This document shows positions 9,111 to 17,912 of a DNA stretch of 64,000 nt, piece after piece (the first letter of the stretch is position 1; each line of letters starts with the position of its first letter). The notes below the pieces were generated by a model. That model searched no databases, was not told where the DNA came from, and saw nothing but the letters and a program-made list of their open reading frames with translations. The stretch is from JACMQW01 sp964536965. GTDB lineage: Bacteria > Bdellovibrionota > UBA1018. Position numbers and translations under genes: made by a program. Where the stretch lies: positions 1-64,000 of the forward strand of contig CAZIAL010000004.1 in assembly GCA_964536965.1 (NCBI GenBank), in the 5' to 3' direction.

Positions 9111-9995
9111 TCAGCGAACTCCCGTCAGGGGGAAGTATTCGACCCAGCCGCCGGTTTTCGGATAACCCTTCGGCGGTTTCACCGTCATGTCTCGGTCGCT
9201 GAGCACGGCCGAATAAGCGCAGATAAACGCATCGAAAGCCGTCAGGCTGGCGCCGAGCTTCTTCAGATCGCGGTCGTAGATAAATACGCCCTTCTTCATC
9301 GCGATGGTTTCGAGGAGCTCCACGCGGGCGGCGTATCCTTCTTCGAGCTTCCGGTAATTCAGAATCAGCCGTTTCGGAAGACCGAGCGCCGTCGCGATGC
9401 TCGAGATCATCAGCTTCGGCCAGACCTCGACGAGCGGGATGCCCGTGAGATGGTGCTTCAGAAAGTGCATGCGCGCGGTCAGCGGCGCGCGATTTCCGCC
9501 CAGGGCTTCGTCCACTTCGAAGCGAAATGCCTCGGCCAGTTTCGGCAGAATCTGGTAGCGCGCCCAGATTTCGAAAGGCCGCTGGGTGTACGGGGTGATT
9601 TCTTTTACGGCGATGTCGAGATCGCGATTCTCCGAAGCTTTGCGCGTCTGTTCGCGCATCCATTTAATCGTCGGATCCGTGCACTTCGCGACCATCATGC
9701 AGGTCTTTTTCGTGCACGGGATACAGGGGGGGAGATCGAGCGGAACATTCACGCCCATCTTCGTCACGCGGCCGCGCTCCGAGGCGGCGGCTTCACGGAT
9801 CGTTTCGAGAAGGGCCTCGTCTCCAGTTTGGTCATCGTGGCCGGAAATCCGGTCGTAAACGTCGAGCAGAAAGACCTTCTGTTCGCGCGGGTAATACTCC
9901 AAAACAGCGATGGCCGTCTTCTGGTTTTTCGCGCCGGCCAGCTCGAGCCCCAGATACCGCCGTGGCTGCATCGGAAGGACTCGGGATTCGCTCAT
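9111..9995 (-). CDS. DUF429-like protein (RNase H-fold, unknown function)
   Basis: This 294-residue protein matches the general plan of DUF429. It starts with a beta strand carrying acidic and Gly residues (YLGLELAGAKNQKTAIAVLEY), then NVPLDLPP, VEVWPK and a late TAFDAFICAYSA segment, in the order seen in RNase H-like folds. A cysteine group (CIPCTKKTC) after the second motif could hold a metal. The start overlaps the stop of the GHMP kinase gene as ATGA. Assignment to DUF429 is from motif pattern only; biochemical function is unknown. Confidence 0.65.
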   Translation of the reverse strand: MSESRVLPMQPRRYLGLELAGAKNQKTAIAVLEYYPREQKVFLLDVYDRISGHDDQTGDEALLETIREAAASERGRVTKMGVNVPLDLPPCIPCTKKTCMMVAKCTDPTIKWMREQTRKASENRDLDIAVKEITPYTQRPFEIWARYQILPKLAEAFRFEVDEALGGNRAPLTARMHFLKHHLTGIPLVEVWPKLMISSIATALGLPKRLILNYRKLEEGYAARVELLETIAMKKGVFIYDRDLKKLGASLTAFDAFICAYSAVLSDRDMTVKPPKGYPKTGGWVEYFPLTGVR

Positions 9996-11071
9996 GTGAT
10001 GGTCAACCCCTGGCGCGCGACCCGGAAAGGGAGATGTCGAATTCCGGAAAGCGCGGTCACGTCGCGAATGATCGACTCGCGCATGCCGAGATTCTTTTCC
10101 GGGAGATAGACGAAGAAACATCCGCCTCCGCCCGCGCCGCAGATTTTTCCGGCGGTCGCTCCGCCGCGCATGGCGGTCGCGAAGGCTTCGTCGATTTCCG
10201 GCGTCGTAATCCCCGGAGCGAGGCCTCGCCGGACTTCCCACTCGGCCGCGATCGCGTTTCCGACTCCGCGCCAGTCTTTTTCCCGAAGCGCGGATTCGAG
10301 AGCGTGCGTGGCGTGGTTGATTCCGTGGAACTGATCGCGAACCGGTCCCTGTCCGTCGATGAAGGCCTTAAAGAGAGCCCAGTTGTTGATCCCGGAATTT
10401 CTCGACTGTCCGGAATAGAAAAGGATGATGCGGTCTTCAAGCTCGGACAGGAGATCGACGGGAAGCCATCGGCGGTCATGTCGGCCCGGACCCCAACGCA
10501 GGGACTGGAGTCCCCCGAACATCGCGCCGTAATAATCCTGCATTCCGGCCGGGACCTTAATGACGGTCGTTTCGACATCGCGGGTGATTTCGACCAGGCT
10601 TTCGCCTTCGACCTCCGTCGCGACGTTTCCGTCGCACCAGACTTTCAGGGCGCCGATGATGGAAACCGAGAGAGTGGAGGAGCCACCGAGACCCGCTCCG
10701 GCCGGGCTCTTCGCCCGGGTCGTCAGGTTTAGCCCGACGGTCGGAAGAAATCGCCCCGAACGTTTCTTCTTTTCGAGGAAAAATCGCAGGTACTTCCAGT
10801 GGAGCTCGAGCGTTGGCGGCGCCTTTACCGATTCGATCTGGTTCCACATGAACCGAAGCTCGGTCCCTTGGTCTTCCGTTCGCAGGCAAACCACCGGATC
10901 GCCGTTCGTATACGACACTTCCTCGAGATCCGTCTCCGCGTAGAGATCGATCGCGAGATTCACCGTCGTCGCCTGATTCAGAAACAGGTAAATCGGCCAA
11001 ATGTCGACCGTACCCCCGGCCAGATCGATCCGAGTGGGCGCGCGGGCGGTGATTTTCTTGAGCACCTTCAT
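9992..11071 (-). CDS. GHMP-family sugar kinase (HddA/fucokinase-like)
   Basis: This 359-residue protein starts ARAPTRIDLAGGTVDIWP, the GHMP kinase opening found in heptose-7-phosphate and fucose kinases. The ATP-binding motif SPAGAGLGGSSTLSV lies at about residue 125. The C-terminal KICGAGGGGCFFVY motif is at about 315. These features fit D-glycero-D-manno-heptose-7-phosphate 1-kinase or a related sugar kinase. No other heptose or nucleotide-sugar gene is nearby, so the substrate is uncertain. It is coupled to the DUF429-like gene. Confidence 0.8.
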   Translation of the reverse strand: MKVLKKITARAPTRIDLAGGTVDIWPIYLFLNQATTVNLAIDLYAETDLEEVSYTNGDPVVCLRTEDQGTELRFMWNQIESVKAPPTLELHWKYLRFFLEKKKRSGRFLPTVGLNLTTRAKSPAGAGLGGSSTLSVSIIGALKVWCDGNVATEVEGESLVEITRDVETTVIKVPAGMQDYYGAMFGGLQSLRWGPGRHDRRWLPVDLLSELEDRIILFYSGQSRNSGINNWALFKAFIDGQGPVRDQFHGINHATHALESALREKDWRGVGNAIAAEWEVRRGLAPGITTPEIDEAFATAMRGGATAGKICGAGGGGCFFVYLPEKNLGMRESIIRDVTALSGIRHLPFRVARQGLTIT

Positions 11072-11143
11072 TCCCCGTATTCTACGAAGCCCATTCGGGC
11101 CTGCAAAGGGAAATGTCGCGTCAGACGGCGGGCATTCGCGGGA

Positions 11144-11683
11144 TCAGTGTTCCTGCTCGAGGTACCCAATGAACGGAAGTCCGCGGTACTTGCCCGCATA
11201 GTCGAGACCGTATCCGACGACGAACTCGGGCCCGATTTTAAAACCGACGTAATCCACCGGCACATCGACGCGCATGGAATCCGGCTTCATCAGAAGCGTG
11301 CAAGTTTTCAGCGAAGCCGGGCGGCGGGCGCGCAGATTCGAAAGGAGGTAGGAGAGGGTCAGTCCCGAGTCCACGATGTCTTCGAAGACGATGACGTGTT
11401 TGTTTTCGAGCGGCTCGTTGATGTCGAGGGTGACTTTCACTTCGCCGGAGCTGACTTTCTTATCGCCGTAGCTCGACACGCCGAGGAATTCGCAGGAGGT
11501 CGGGAGGTCGATCTTCCGGAGAATATCGGAGAAGAAAACGAAGCTGCCTTTCAGCACGCAGATCGCGACGATCTCGCGACCGGCGTAGTCGTTCTGGATG
11601 TCCGCGGCGAGTTCCGCGATCCGCTCGTCGAGTTTTTCAGCCGAAATGAGAACCTGAGGTGCCGTATTTGCTGGTTTAGACAT
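11144..11683 (-). CDS. hpt: Hypoxanthine phosphoribosyltransferase
   Basis: This 179-residue protein has the HPRT plan: ICVLKGSFVFFSDILRKI near residue 43, then the PRPP-binding motif VIVFEDIVDSGLTLSYL with the acidic ED pair. VGFKIGPEFVVGYGLDYAGKYRGLPFIG follows, which lines the purine pocket. It converts hypoxanthine or guanine plus PRPP to IMP or GMP. The start overlaps the upp stop by 8 bases, making it the third gene of a tdk-upp-hpt salvage operon. Confidence 0.95.
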   Translation of the reverse strand: MSKPANTAPQVLISAEKLDERIAELAADIQNDYAGREIVAICVLKGSFVFFSDILRKIDLPTSCEFLGVSSYGDKKVSSGEVKVTLDINEPLENKHVIVFEDIVDSGLTLSYLLSNLRARRPASLKTCTLLMKPDSMRVDVPVDYVGFKIGPEFVVGYGLDYAGKYRGLPFIGYLEQEH

Positions 11684-12497
11684 AAGCGTTATTCATCACC
11701 TCGCCGAAGCCGCCCCCACCTGGGACGATGTAGTGTTTGTCGTTCAGTCCGCGCTCCTCGGCCCAGAATTCGCCGGGAATCGATCCGAGCACGCGGTCGG
11801 TCGATAATCCTCGGTCGAGCCGGACGGCGTAAATCACGAGGTCCGGATGGGCTTTGGTTACGTTCGCAAGATACTCGGGTGTGACGATACAGTGAAGCGC
11901 AATGTACTTTTTCGCCTTGCCGCCGAGCTTCTTATAGAGGGAAACCGCCTCGACGAGCGTTCCGCCGGTCGCGCCCATCGGATCGGGGAAAAGGACGATC
12001 GAATCGTCGACGAGACCCCCGATTTTGTGGCCCGAAACCTGGCTGCCCGTGACGCGGGCGTCGATATCGGTAATCCGTCCGATGGAAATATGGTCCTGCC
12101 GCACGAGCGTCGGATTCATGAAGTAGTTCAGCGCCGTGTAGCAGATATGCGACGGGAAGGTCCCCGCGCGCGCCAGGTTCACGGTGACGACGCTCTGGTC
12201 GGCGACGATCTTCGGTCCGGAATAAATGGCTTCGGCGGGATGGAATTCCGCCATTCGGGTCTTTACTTCGACCATTCGGCTCGGAAACTCGCGGGCGACG
12301 ACGGTGTTCAGGAGCGAGGAGTAAATCGAGTGGACAAGCTCGTTGATGACAGGCTGAACGGTTTCCTGGGCGCAGAGGCGCGCGAGGAGCGAGAGGAGGA
12401 AAGGGTCCGAGAGCAGATGGACGTTCTTTCCGTAACGATGTTCGATTTCCGAAAGCCGGAACTCGACCTGCTCAAACTGTCGATCGCGTCTCGACAT
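11676..12497 (-). CDS. upp: Uracil phosphoribosyltransferase-like protein, divergent
   Basis: This 273-residue protein is longer than the usual roughly 208. The PRPP loop FPDPMGATGGTLVEAVSLYKK matches UPRT, as do the VNLARAG segment and the late GLNDKHYIVPG uracil-binding motif. Two oddities are visible: an insertion of about 18 residues before that motif (two RGL phrases appear), and PGGGGFGEVM where PGLGDAGDR is normal. ATG 12497 has AAGGAG upstream and lies inside the 3' end of tdk. It likely makes UMP from uracil, but the changed pocket leaves another base possible. Confidence 0.8.
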   Translation of the reverse strand: MSRRDRQFEQVEFRLSEIEHRYGKNVHLLSDPFLLSLLARLCAQETVQPVINELVHSIYSSLLNTVVAREFPSRMVEVKTRMAEFHPAEAIYSGPKIVADQSVVTVNLARAGTFPSHICYTALNYFMNPTLVRQDHISIGRITDIDARVTGSQVSGHKIGGLVDDSIVLFPDPMGATGGTLVEAVSLYKKLGGKAKKYIALHCIVTPEYLANVTKAHPDLVIYAVRLDRGLSTDRVLGSIPGEFWAEERGLNDKHYIVPGGGGFGEVMNNAYV

Positions 12498-13092
12498 ATT
12501 CTCCTTCGTGCTTCGACGTCCGAAGCGGTTGGAAGTCGACATTCGGCTCATGGCAGAAGCGGCAGCGCGCTTCGTACATCTCCTTGGCGCCGACGGCGAC
12601 GACGGAAGCGTCGCCTACGTTCTTCTGCGAGCGGGAAGCGGCCATCCCGCAGACGACGCAAACTGCCTGGAGTTTGGTGACGCTTTCGGCGACGGCGAGA
12701 AGTTTCGGCATCGGACCGAAGGGTTGCCCGCGGAAGTCCATATCCAGCCCAGCGCAGATCACGCGCATGCCGCGGTAGGCGAGTTTATTGCAAACGTCGA
12801 TCACGGACTCGTCGAAAAACTGGATCTCGTCGATGCCGACGACGCGGGTATTGTCCTCCACGCGCTCGAGAATCTCGCGTGCATTCGAGACGGGAATGGA
12901 AAGAATTCGGTTCGCGTCATGGGACTGGACGTGGTCTTCGCTGTAGCGATTGTCGATCTTTGGCTTGAAGACCTGCACCTTTTGGCGGCCGTATTGCGCG
13001 CGTTTAATCCGGCGCATGAGTTCCTCGGTTTTCCCGCTAAACATGCTTCCGCAGACAACTTCGATAAACCCGGGTAGGCTCTTGTGCAGCAT
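12472..13092 (-). CDS. tdk: Thymidine kinase, type II (zinc-containing)
   Basis: ATG 13092 gives 206 residues. FIEVVCGSMFSGKTEELMRR carries the P-loop, VVGIDEIQFFD carries the Walker B region and the catalytic Glu lies in DEIQFF. The lasso region has the zinc-binding cysteines CVVCG and CRFC. It phosphorylates thymidine and deoxyuridine. It is the first gene of a salvage operon; its end overlaps upp by 26 bases. A longer TTG start at 13131 has no better ribosome site. Confidence 0.95.
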   Translation of the reverse strand: MLHKSLPGFIEVVCGSMFSGKTEELMRRIKRAQYGRQKVQVFKPKIDNRYSEDHVQSHDANRILSIPVSNAREILERVEDNTRVVGIDEIQFFDESVIDVCNKLAYRGMRVICAGLDMDFRGQPFGPMPKLLAVAESVTKLQAVCVVCGMAASRSQKNVGDASVVAVGAKEMYEARCRFCHEPNVDFQPLRTSKHEGEYVETRSTV

Positions 13093-13229
13093 GGGGAAAG
13101 GACTACCAAACCGTTTCGGGGAAAGAAACAAAGGGGAGGTCTGTCGCAGCGAGCTACGAAAGATCGCCTACTCTCAAGCCCGATTCTTCGCGAACTTACA
13201 CCAAGAAAACTTTCCGTCGACCGCGCCGC

Positions 13230-13958
13230 TTAGCGCAAAAACAGCATGGCGATCGCGGACAGGAACGCGAGGAAGCCCGCGATGACCAGGCCCCAGAGGA
13301 GGATCATCGGAAAAAGGGCGATCAGGAGGCCTCGGCCGGTACCCACCCGATAGGTTTCGGTCGCGCCGATGACCGAGATCACCATGGCGAAAACGCTGGC
13401 GATCAGTCCGCCGAGGATGGGAATTCCCTTAAAGACCGAAGCCGCGAGCGAGTAACCGACGATCGCGACGGCGCTTTCGTAACTCAGCCGTTCCTCGACA
13501 TCGGACTGCGAAAGATTGGCGAAGAGTCGTGCCGCGAGCCAGACGAAGCCGGCGAGGAAAAGAATCTTCGCGCAGGTAATGAAAGGGTCGACGAGCACGG
13601 CGCCGACACCGAAGGCCCAGTTCGTGAATCTTTCCTGGAGCGCGAGAAGAGTTCTCGTCTGACCGGTCGAATCGATCTCGGCGGTCTTTTCGAACGCATT
13701 CATCAGGTCGGAGATTCGCGTTTCGAAAACTTTTCCGAGCCCGGTGTACCAGAGGTACTCGAGCGCCGAACCGATCCAGTTCGTGACGATCCCGAAGACG
13801 AGCGGCGCCACGAGCCCCGGAGGGCGTGGCATCGTGCGGAAAAAACGGGTCGGCGCGGTTAGCAGCGTCTTTAGCGTGAGGAAATATCTCGCGATCGGAC
13901 CGGGTTCACTCTTCGGTGCAGAAGGCAGGTAACCCGCCGATTCGAGATCGTTCGTCAT
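13230..13958 (-). CDS. Yip1-domain membrane protein
   Basis: This 242-residue protein opens with a cytoplasmic stretch (LTLKTLLTAPTRFFRTMP) and then about five hydrophobic spans, the layout of bacterial YIP1 family proteins. The start is immediately adjacent to the stop of the DUF4340 gene, so it is the last gene of the Gld-like ABC operon. Its role is unknown; it may help assemble or regulate that ABC complex. Confidence 0.75.
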   Translation of the reverse strand: MTNDLESAGYLPSAPKSEPGPIARYFLTLKTLLTAPTRFFRTMPRPPGLVAPLVFGIVTNWIGSALEYLWYTGLGKVFETRISDLMNAFEKTAEIDSTGQTRTLLALQERFTNWAFGVGAVLVDPFITCAKILFLAGFVWLAARLFANLSQSDVEERLSYESAVAIVGYSLAASVFKGIPILGGLIASVFAMVISVIGATETYRVGTGRGLLIALFPMILLWGLVIAGFLAFLSAIAMLFLR

Positions 13959-15533
13959 TTAATGTCCGTGCCCGTCGTCTTCCGAGTGTCCACCCGGAAC
14001 CGCCGGGGCGGTGGCGCTCGGAGCACCTGCTTTTTTCGGTGCGGCCGCGGCGCCGAAGTTCTCGTCCGTGAAATACTGGAGGTCCCACGGAAGTTGGCCC
14101 GCGAAATCCGGAGAAAGTTCGAAGACGTCCGAAGGTTTCGCGGCGAGGTTGCGGACGAAAACGCGTTTTCCGCGAACCCAGAATTCGTAATCGAAATTCG
14201 CGCACTTCATGCGAAGGCGATCGCCGACCGACGCGAAATCGCCCGTCGGCGCGAAATTCACGATGATCGGACCGGAAAGCTGGTCGAGGAGCGCATCCAC
14301 CCGGCCGCGCACGACGGGTTTTTCGCCATCGGCGGTCGAAACTTTCCAGCTTCCGTCGGCCGCTTTCTTCGCGGTCTGCTGGAACCCGCTGCCGCCGGTC
14401 CGCTGGAACTGGATCTCGGAGATCGCGTACCGCTCGGAACCGGTGATGAGTTTCGCGTTTCGGAGCTCTTCCGGGGCCTTGTCGATCTTCTCGGCTCCGA
14501 AGGAGTCGATCTCGAAGAGCGGGTCCTGGTCATCGAGGGTCGCGAAAATCCGGCCCGGTTCCTTGCCGGCGCGTTTCTTTCCGTAAAGTCGAAGTCGTTT
14601 CGTCGCCGTTTTCGTCTGGAGAATCAGATCGTAGATCTGGGAATTTCCGGCGAGCGCGCGCTTCGCGCCGGGAGAATCCTTCTTCTCGGCGACGAAGTCC
14701 TTCGCGGTCAGGAAAAGGACCCCGGAGAGGAAGCCGTCGATCGAGTCGATGTCGCCTTCGACCACGCGGACTCCGAGTTTCAGCGTCCAGGCCTTTCCGT
14801 CTTCCGATCGCGTCGCTTCGATCGCACCGCGTCCCTTCCGGGACTGGAGAAGCTTAAAGCCGGTGACTTCCTTCTCGTTCCAGCCGAAAAGCTTCTTATC
14901 CCGGAAGTAGGCCGTATTCTGGGTGAAGACCGAGAGTTGCCAGTCGGGAACGACGAAGATTTTCCGGTCGTTCGGAACACCGTCGGTTTCGACGAGAGTG
15001 AAAACGCCGTCGCCGATCGGATGTTTTTCTCCGAAATAGGCGGTGTACTTCGGCCCGCCGTCGACAACGAACGTCAGGCGGCGCTGCACGGGCATCGCGC
15101 GGCTCTCGGGCGAAAGGCCATAATCCTTCAGAATTTGCGCTCGTTTCTCGGGCGAATCGGTGGAGAGGTCTACGGTTTCCGACGTCGTCAGATTCCCGAA
15201 ATTTTTCAGGAGGCTGTTCACGGTCGTATCGTCGCCCTGGGCGCGAACCGGTTCGACGAGATTCCATTTCGAAGTGTCGTCCGGCTTGCAAAGCTTGTCC
15301 TTTAAGCTCGCGCATTCGAGGACGATGTTCATATTCGCATTCCGGATCTCGAAGCGGGCGATTGACCGGTTCTTCAGCGGAAAAACCCGTTTGTCGTCGG
15401 CCTTCGCCGCTTCCTCGGCCGGACGCTTCGAAAACTCGAGCCAGTACGCGACGCCGCCGAGCACGCAGAGGGCGACGGCGAGTCCGAGCTGGGTGGTGAA
15501 ACTCGGGAGTTTCTTCTTCCGCGCTTCCGACAT
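13959..15533 (-). CDS. DUF4340 protein, partner of a GldG-like ABC system
   Basis: This 524-residue protein has one N-terminal membrane anchor (about residues 15-34, QLGLAVALCVLGGVAYWL). A long periplasmic part with repeated beta-rich modules follows. The segments KWNLVEPVRAQGDDTTVNSLLKNF and ILKDYGLSPESR are typical of DUF4340. It lies 3 bases after a GldG-like gene, the usual arrangement for this family. The C-terminus is alanine/proline rich and ends in histidines (GHSEDDGHGH). Molecular function is unknown. Confidence 0.85.
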   Translation of the reverse strand: MSEARKKKLPSFTTQLGLAVALCVLGGVAYWLEFSKRPAEEAAKADDKRVFPLKNRSIARFEIRNANMNIVLECASLKDKLCKPDDTSKWNLVEPVRAQGDDTTVNSLLKNFGNLTTSETVDLSTDSPEKRAQILKDYGLSPESRAMPVQRRLTFVVDGGPKYTAYFGEKHPIGDGVFTLVETDGVPNDRKIFVVPDWQLSVFTQNTAYFRDKKLFGWNEKEVTGFKLLQSRKGRGAIEATRSEDGKAWTLKLGVRVVEGDIDSIDGFLSGVLFLTAKDFVAEKKDSPGAKRALAGNSQIYDLILQTKTATKRLRLYGKKRAGKEPGRIFATLDDQDPLFEIDSFGAEKIDKAPEELRNAKLITGSERYAISEIQFQRTGGSGFQQTAKKAADGSWKVSTADGEKPVVRGRVDALLDQLSGPIIVNFAPTGDFASVGDRLRMKCANFDYEFWVRGKRVFVRNLAAKPSDVFELSPDFAGQLPWDLQYFTDENFGAAAAPKKAGAPSATAPAVPGGHSEDDGHGH

Positions 15534-15536
15534 GGC

Positions 15537-17120
15537 TTAGAGCTTCCTCCGCCGGATCCAGACGACGATGCCGAAGATGATCATGAACAGCGGAACGATC
15601 ACGACGGTGAAGAGCTGGATGTTCTTGCCTTGAATTGCCGAAAGCTGGATCGAGCCGCCCGGCTCCTCTTTGGCGCGAATCGAGATCATGCTTTCGTCGT
15701 CGAGAAGCCAGCTGACCGAGTTCGCGAAGAAGTCGAGGTTGACGCCGAAGCGGATCCACTGGTTCGTCCCGAGAAGCGATGTTCCGAGCGCGACGATCCG
15801 GGTCTTCGCGCCCTGGTAGGCGGCTGCGGTGTAGAGCGGACCTCGAATATCGGTGCCGGGATTGAACGTGGCGCCGCCCTTGATGATGCCCTGGAAATCC
15901 TTCTCGCCCCAGGCGTTCGGCGTCGTCTGGGTCAGCCAGTGGATTTTTCCGCCCTCGGGCGCGGGCGACGCGATCCGGAAAGCGCGGGTCAGCGGGAAAA
16001 CGCCGTTCGGTGGCCGGCCCTGCTCTTTTCCGATCTCCTTGAGGAGCGAGAGCTCCTTCGTGATCGAAACTTCCTTCGAGAACGTCGGAATGACCGGCAC
16101 CGTGGCTTCGAGACGCATCATCTGCGAAACCGGGTCCACGATGATCGCGAGTTCCGATTCGATCCCCCATTCGGAGAGGAGCTTCGTCATCTCGGGAGAG
16201 GCGTCGTAGACGGGCCCTTTCAGGTTCAGATCGAGCGCGAAGAGCGCGCGGCCGCCGTTCTTCAGGTAGTCTCGGATGAGCGCGACTTCTGGCTCGAAGA
16301 AGGCCTTCGTCGGTCCGAGGATCGCGATGAGCGAACAGTCGGCGGCGATCTTGCCTTCGGACACGAGGTTGATCTTCTTGAATTTGTAGTTCTGCTGCTC
16401 AAGTGACTGGCGCGCGAGTTCGTAACCTTCGGCGGAGTTCGAAGCGAAGTCCCGCTCGGCATGTCCATCGATCGCGCAGATCATCGGCGTGGAGTTCCGC
16501 GAGAGCCGAATCAGCGCGTTCGTGACCTTCTCTTCGTCCGGATTCTCGATCTTCGTCTCACGTTCGCCGACGTAGACCTGGAGCGTGCCTTCGGCGCGAA
16601 TCCCGGCTTGTTTCGCGCGCGACATTTCCTTCGCGGTGTCGGCGTATTCGATCGTGAGTTTCGACGAAAGCGCGCGCAGGCCATCGAGGAGCGGGCGAAG
16701 TTTTTCCCTTTCTTCGATCTTCGCCCAGTAGACGAGGCGCACCGGCTCTTTCATCTCCTTGAAGACTTTCGCGGTCTGGTCCGAAAGCGTATTCGCCTTC
16801 GTGCGGGTCAGGTCGAGTTTCTGGGGATACTTCACCGAAAGAAAATTCACGACGGTGAGGATGCCGAGGACGAGCACGACGGTGGTCAGGCTCTGGGCGC
16901 CATAGGCAAGCGACCGGCGCGAAACGGAGTTCCGGTACAGGAAAGCGAGGAGGACGACGCTCAGGACGAAAAGCGCGAGCGCGACATGCCCCGCCCATGC
17001 GAGCTGCGGGAAAGAGTTCCGAACGAGGATGTTCGCGATCCCGAGGATCACCGTCATCAGGGCCGCGATCGGACCGGCGTTGGGATTGAAAAGAGGCGGT
17101 TTCGGGTTCTGGGGATTCAT
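15537..17120 (-). CDS. gldG: GldG-like ABC-associated membrane protein
   Basis: This 527-residue protein has three N-terminal membrane spans within about residues 17-95, a large periplasmic region and a final span at about 500-520 followed by RRRKL. The periplasmic part matches the GldG/ABC_transp_aux family: LDLTRTKANTLSDQTAKVFKEM, then an AIDGHAERDF motif and LKNGGRALFALDL. In Flavobacterium, GldA, GldF and GldG form an ABC complex needed for gliding. Similar operons occur widely outside gliders, so motility is not implied here. Confidence 0.87.
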   Translation of the reverse strand: MNPQNPKPPLFNPNAGPIAALMTVILGIANILVRNSFPQLAWAGHVALALFVLSVVLLAFLYRNSVSRRSLAYGAQSLTTVVLVLGILTVVNFLSVKYPQKLDLTRTKANTLSDQTAKVFKEMKEPVRLVYWAKIEEREKLRPLLDGLRALSSKLTIEYADTAKEMSRAKQAGIRAEGTLQVYVGERETKIENPDEEKVTNALIRLSRNSTPMICAIDGHAERDFASNSAEGYELARQSLEQQNYKFKKINLVSEGKIAADCSLIAILGPTKAFFEPEVALIRDYLKNGGRALFALDLNLKGPVYDASPEMTKLLSEWGIESELAIIVDPVSQMMRLEATVPVIPTFSKEVSITKELSLLKEIGKEQGRPPNGVFPLTRAFRIASPAPEGGKIHWLTQTTPNAWGEKDFQGIIKGGATFNPGTDIRGPLYTAAAYQGAKTRIVALGTSLLGTNQWIRFGVNLDFFANSVSWLLDDESMISIRAKEEPGGSIQLSAIQGKNIQLFTVVIVPLFMIIFGIVVWIRRRKL

Positions 17121-17126
17121 TTCAGT

Positions 17127-17912
17127 TTATCTCCAGCGGTAGGAATCGAGGACTCGGTGGGTCAGGAAGAGTCCGAGAAAGATGAATGAGAAGTAATAAA
17201 CCAGGTCGGCCGAATGGAGCATGCCCTGGCTGAAGTTCATGAAGTGGTTGATGAGGGAGACATGCATGAGGACGTCGCTCCAGACCGGGCCGGCCGAGTA
17301 GGCCGACCAGCTGATCAGCCAGAGCATGAAGTTCACGATGATCGTGACGATGAACGTGACGATCTGGTTCTCGGTCATCGCCGAGAAGACAAGGCCGGTC
17401 GCGAGCAAGCAGCAGGCGAGGAGATAAGTGCCGAGGATCGAAGCGAAGATCGTGCCGATGTCGGGGTTTCCGTAGACCATCAGCACCGCGGGATACACGA
17501 GCGTGGTCAGAAGCATCACGCCGACGAAGAGAGCGGATGAGAGGAACTTGCCGACCACGATGTCGGTCAGACTCACCGGGCTCGTCATGAGGAGCTGGAT
17601 CGTCTGGTTCTTCCTCTCCTCGGCGAAAAGACGCATCGTGATCGCGGGAGTCATCAGAAGAAAGAGGACGTTCATGTTTCCGTAGAGGGGGCGAACGACG
17701 CCTTCAGAAAGGGAGAGGGGTTTGCCCATGTTCGAAGCCTGGAAGTTCATCGCCTGCTCGTTAAAGTACCCGAGCATGTTGAAGAACATGTAACCCATGA
17801 GGAAAAGAAATACGGCGAGGATCACATAGGCGATCGGGGTCGTGAAATAAGTCCGGAAATCGCGCCGCGCGATCGTCCAAATGTTGCGCATGGAAATGGC
17901 TTTCGACATCAT
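17127..17912 (-). CDS. gldF: ABC-2 type permease, GldF-like
   Basis: This 261-residue protein has about six membrane spans. The opening IARRDFRTYFTTPIAYVILAVFLFL and the central MRLFAEERKNQTIQLLMTSPVS are hallmark ABC-2/GldF phrases. The start overlaps the ATPase stop as ATGA; a second Met directly follows the first. It provides the membrane channel for the ATPase encoded just upstream. Confidence 0.9.
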   Translation of the reverse strand: MMSKAISMRNIWTIARRDFRTYFTTPIAYVILAVFLFLMGYMFFNMLGYFNEQAMNFQASNMGKPLSLSEGVVRPLYGNMNVLFLLMTPAITMRLFAEERKNQTIQLLMTSPVSLTDIVVGKFLSSALFVGVMLLTTLVYPAVLMVYGNPDIGTIFASILGTYLLACCLLATGLVFSAMTENQIVTFIVTIIVNFMLWLISWSAYSAGPVWSDVLMHVSLINHFMNFSQGMLHSADLVYYFSFIFLGLFLTHRVLDSYRWR

